Below, piece by piece: positions 63,491 to 64,000 of a DNA stretch of 64,000 nt. Position 1 is the stretch's first letter, and every line of letters starts with the position of its first letter. Source of the stretch: Enterococcus pallens ATCC BAA-351 (lineage in GTDB: Bacteria; Bacillota; Bacilli; Lactobacillales; Enterococcaceae); assembly GCF_000407485.1 (NCBI RefSeq), contig NZ_ASWD01000002.1, forward strand, positions 186,001 to 250,000, in the 5' to 3' direction. The notes beneath the pieces are model-generated. The model saw only the letters and a program-made list of their open reading frames with translations. It was not told the DNA's origin and did not search any database. A program made the translations under genes and the position numbers.

Positions 63491-64000
63491 TCTGCCTTCC
63501 TTTCTTCAACTACCTGCTGACCAGCAATAATGTGCTCCGCTAAGTGACGGCGAGCGGGACAAATATACGTGCAGCAGCCGCAGTTAATACAGCTTTCTAC
63601 ATACAGCTTCTCCAGCCGCTCCCAATTTTGCTTCAAATAATTTTTCTCCAGCTGATGCGGCAGCAAACCGATGGGACAAACCTCCACACAGCGCGCACAT
63701 TTAATGCAAGGGCTAGGCGTCATATCCTCATCATGCGTTTCATTAATAACAATTAATCCATTAGCTGATTTCGTCAAGGAAGCCGCTAACGTATCTACTG
63801 TGGTGCCCATCATAAATCCGCCGGTGATGATTTTAGACGGTTTTCCGTCAAAGCCGCCACAAAATTCAATCATGTCTTCAATGGTAGTACCTAATGGAAA
63901 ATAGACATTCTTTTGTTCCATCACGTCACCAACCACCGAACAAATCCGATGACTCAACGGCCGTCCTGGTTCAATTGCTTCGTAAACGGCTACCGTGGTT
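63487..64000 (-). CDS. rnfC: Rnf complex subunit RnfC (partial, N-terminus beyond window)
   Basis: The frame is open to the window edge; about 170 C-terminal residues are present (TTVAVYEAIEPGRPLSHRIC at the left edge). Two 4Fe-4S motifs are clear: CIKCARCVEVCP and CINCGCCTYICP, plus the SLBB-like GGFMMG segment. RnfC is the peripheral subunit that accepts electrons from NADH or ferredoxin and passes them to RnfD and RnfG. The stop overlaps the rnfD start. The rest of the gene lies outside. Confidence 0.93.
   Translation of the reverse strand, partial: TTVAVYEAIEPGRPLSHRICSVVGDVMEQKNVYFPLGTTIEDMIEFCGGFDGKPSKIITGGFMMGTTVDTLAASLTKSANGLIVINETHDEDMTPSPCIKCARCVEVCPIGLLPHQLEKNYLKQNWERLEKLYVESCINCGCCTYICPARRHLAEHIIAGQQVVEERKAE

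Overview
The window reads as chromosomal DNA of an Enterococcus or a close relative. Three things point there: a copYZAB copper operon of the E. hirae type, a replication and repair block (dnaX, yaaK, recR, tmk, darA, holB, ricT, yabA, rsmI) arranged as in low-GC Gram-positives, and a dinG-ypmB-aspB-asnS block. Strong AGGAGG-type ribosome sites and A/T-rich intergenic DNA agree. I see no rRNA, tRNA, CRISPR array, prophage or insertion sequence. The species cannot be fixed by eye.

Layout. 1-7.5 kb: a truncated PucR-type regulator, a small unknown gene, a MarR regulator with an NmrA-like gene that carries a frameshift, an SDR oxidoreductase, an unknown protein with a possible winged helix, and a BceAB-type peptide-antibiotic ABC transporter behind a BceR-type box. 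7.7-14.5 kb: anaerobic ribonucleotide reductase nrdDG behind two NrdR boxes, a DUF1697 gene, LexA-controlled DNA polymerase IV, an orphan Phd/YefM-like protein and an Mga-like regulator. 14.6-22 kb: metal efflux (copYZAB with two cop boxes, then a separate Zn/Cd/Pb-type P-ATPase). 22-27.3 kb: a DUF2200 gene, two overlapping purine-type amidohydrolases, and a MarR/flavin reductase/YdeI operon with a long palindromic operator. 27.3-31.3 kb: a Pot-type ABC importer. 31.7-34.5 kb: an ABC-2 exporter plus a LytTR regulator fused to a dead ABC ATPase domain. 34.8-36.6 kb: a zinc ribbon protein, an SPFH protein, a 48-residue membrane peptide, and a decayed copy of the ABC-2 permease 3' end with its terminator.

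36.6-53.8 kb is housekeeping: asnS, aspB, ypmB-like, dinG, a cold-shock protein, a baeRF-type protein, a PH/SHOCT protein, a PII/Amt pair, rsmI, yabA, ricT, holB, darA, tmk, recR, yaaK and dnaX. 54-64 kb holds a ydjI-ydjG-ydjH-like envelope operon without its PspA partner, D,D-carboxypeptidase DacA, a GyrI-like protein, an AbrB/RelE-type toxin-antitoxin pair, a DUF218 membrane protein, an aldo/keto reductase, and the end of an Rnf cluster (rnfC partial, rnfD).

Most genes are on the minus strand. No wholly new system stands out. The best leads are the A9-tract frameshift in the NmrA-like gene, the LytTR/degenerate-ABC regulator next to its exporter with a decayed second permease copy nearby, the orphan BceR box, the hybrid toxin-antitoxin pair, the orphan Phd-like protein, the PspA-less ydjIGH operon, a possible small RNA near 44.35 kb, and an rnf cluster in which rnfD is the last gene.
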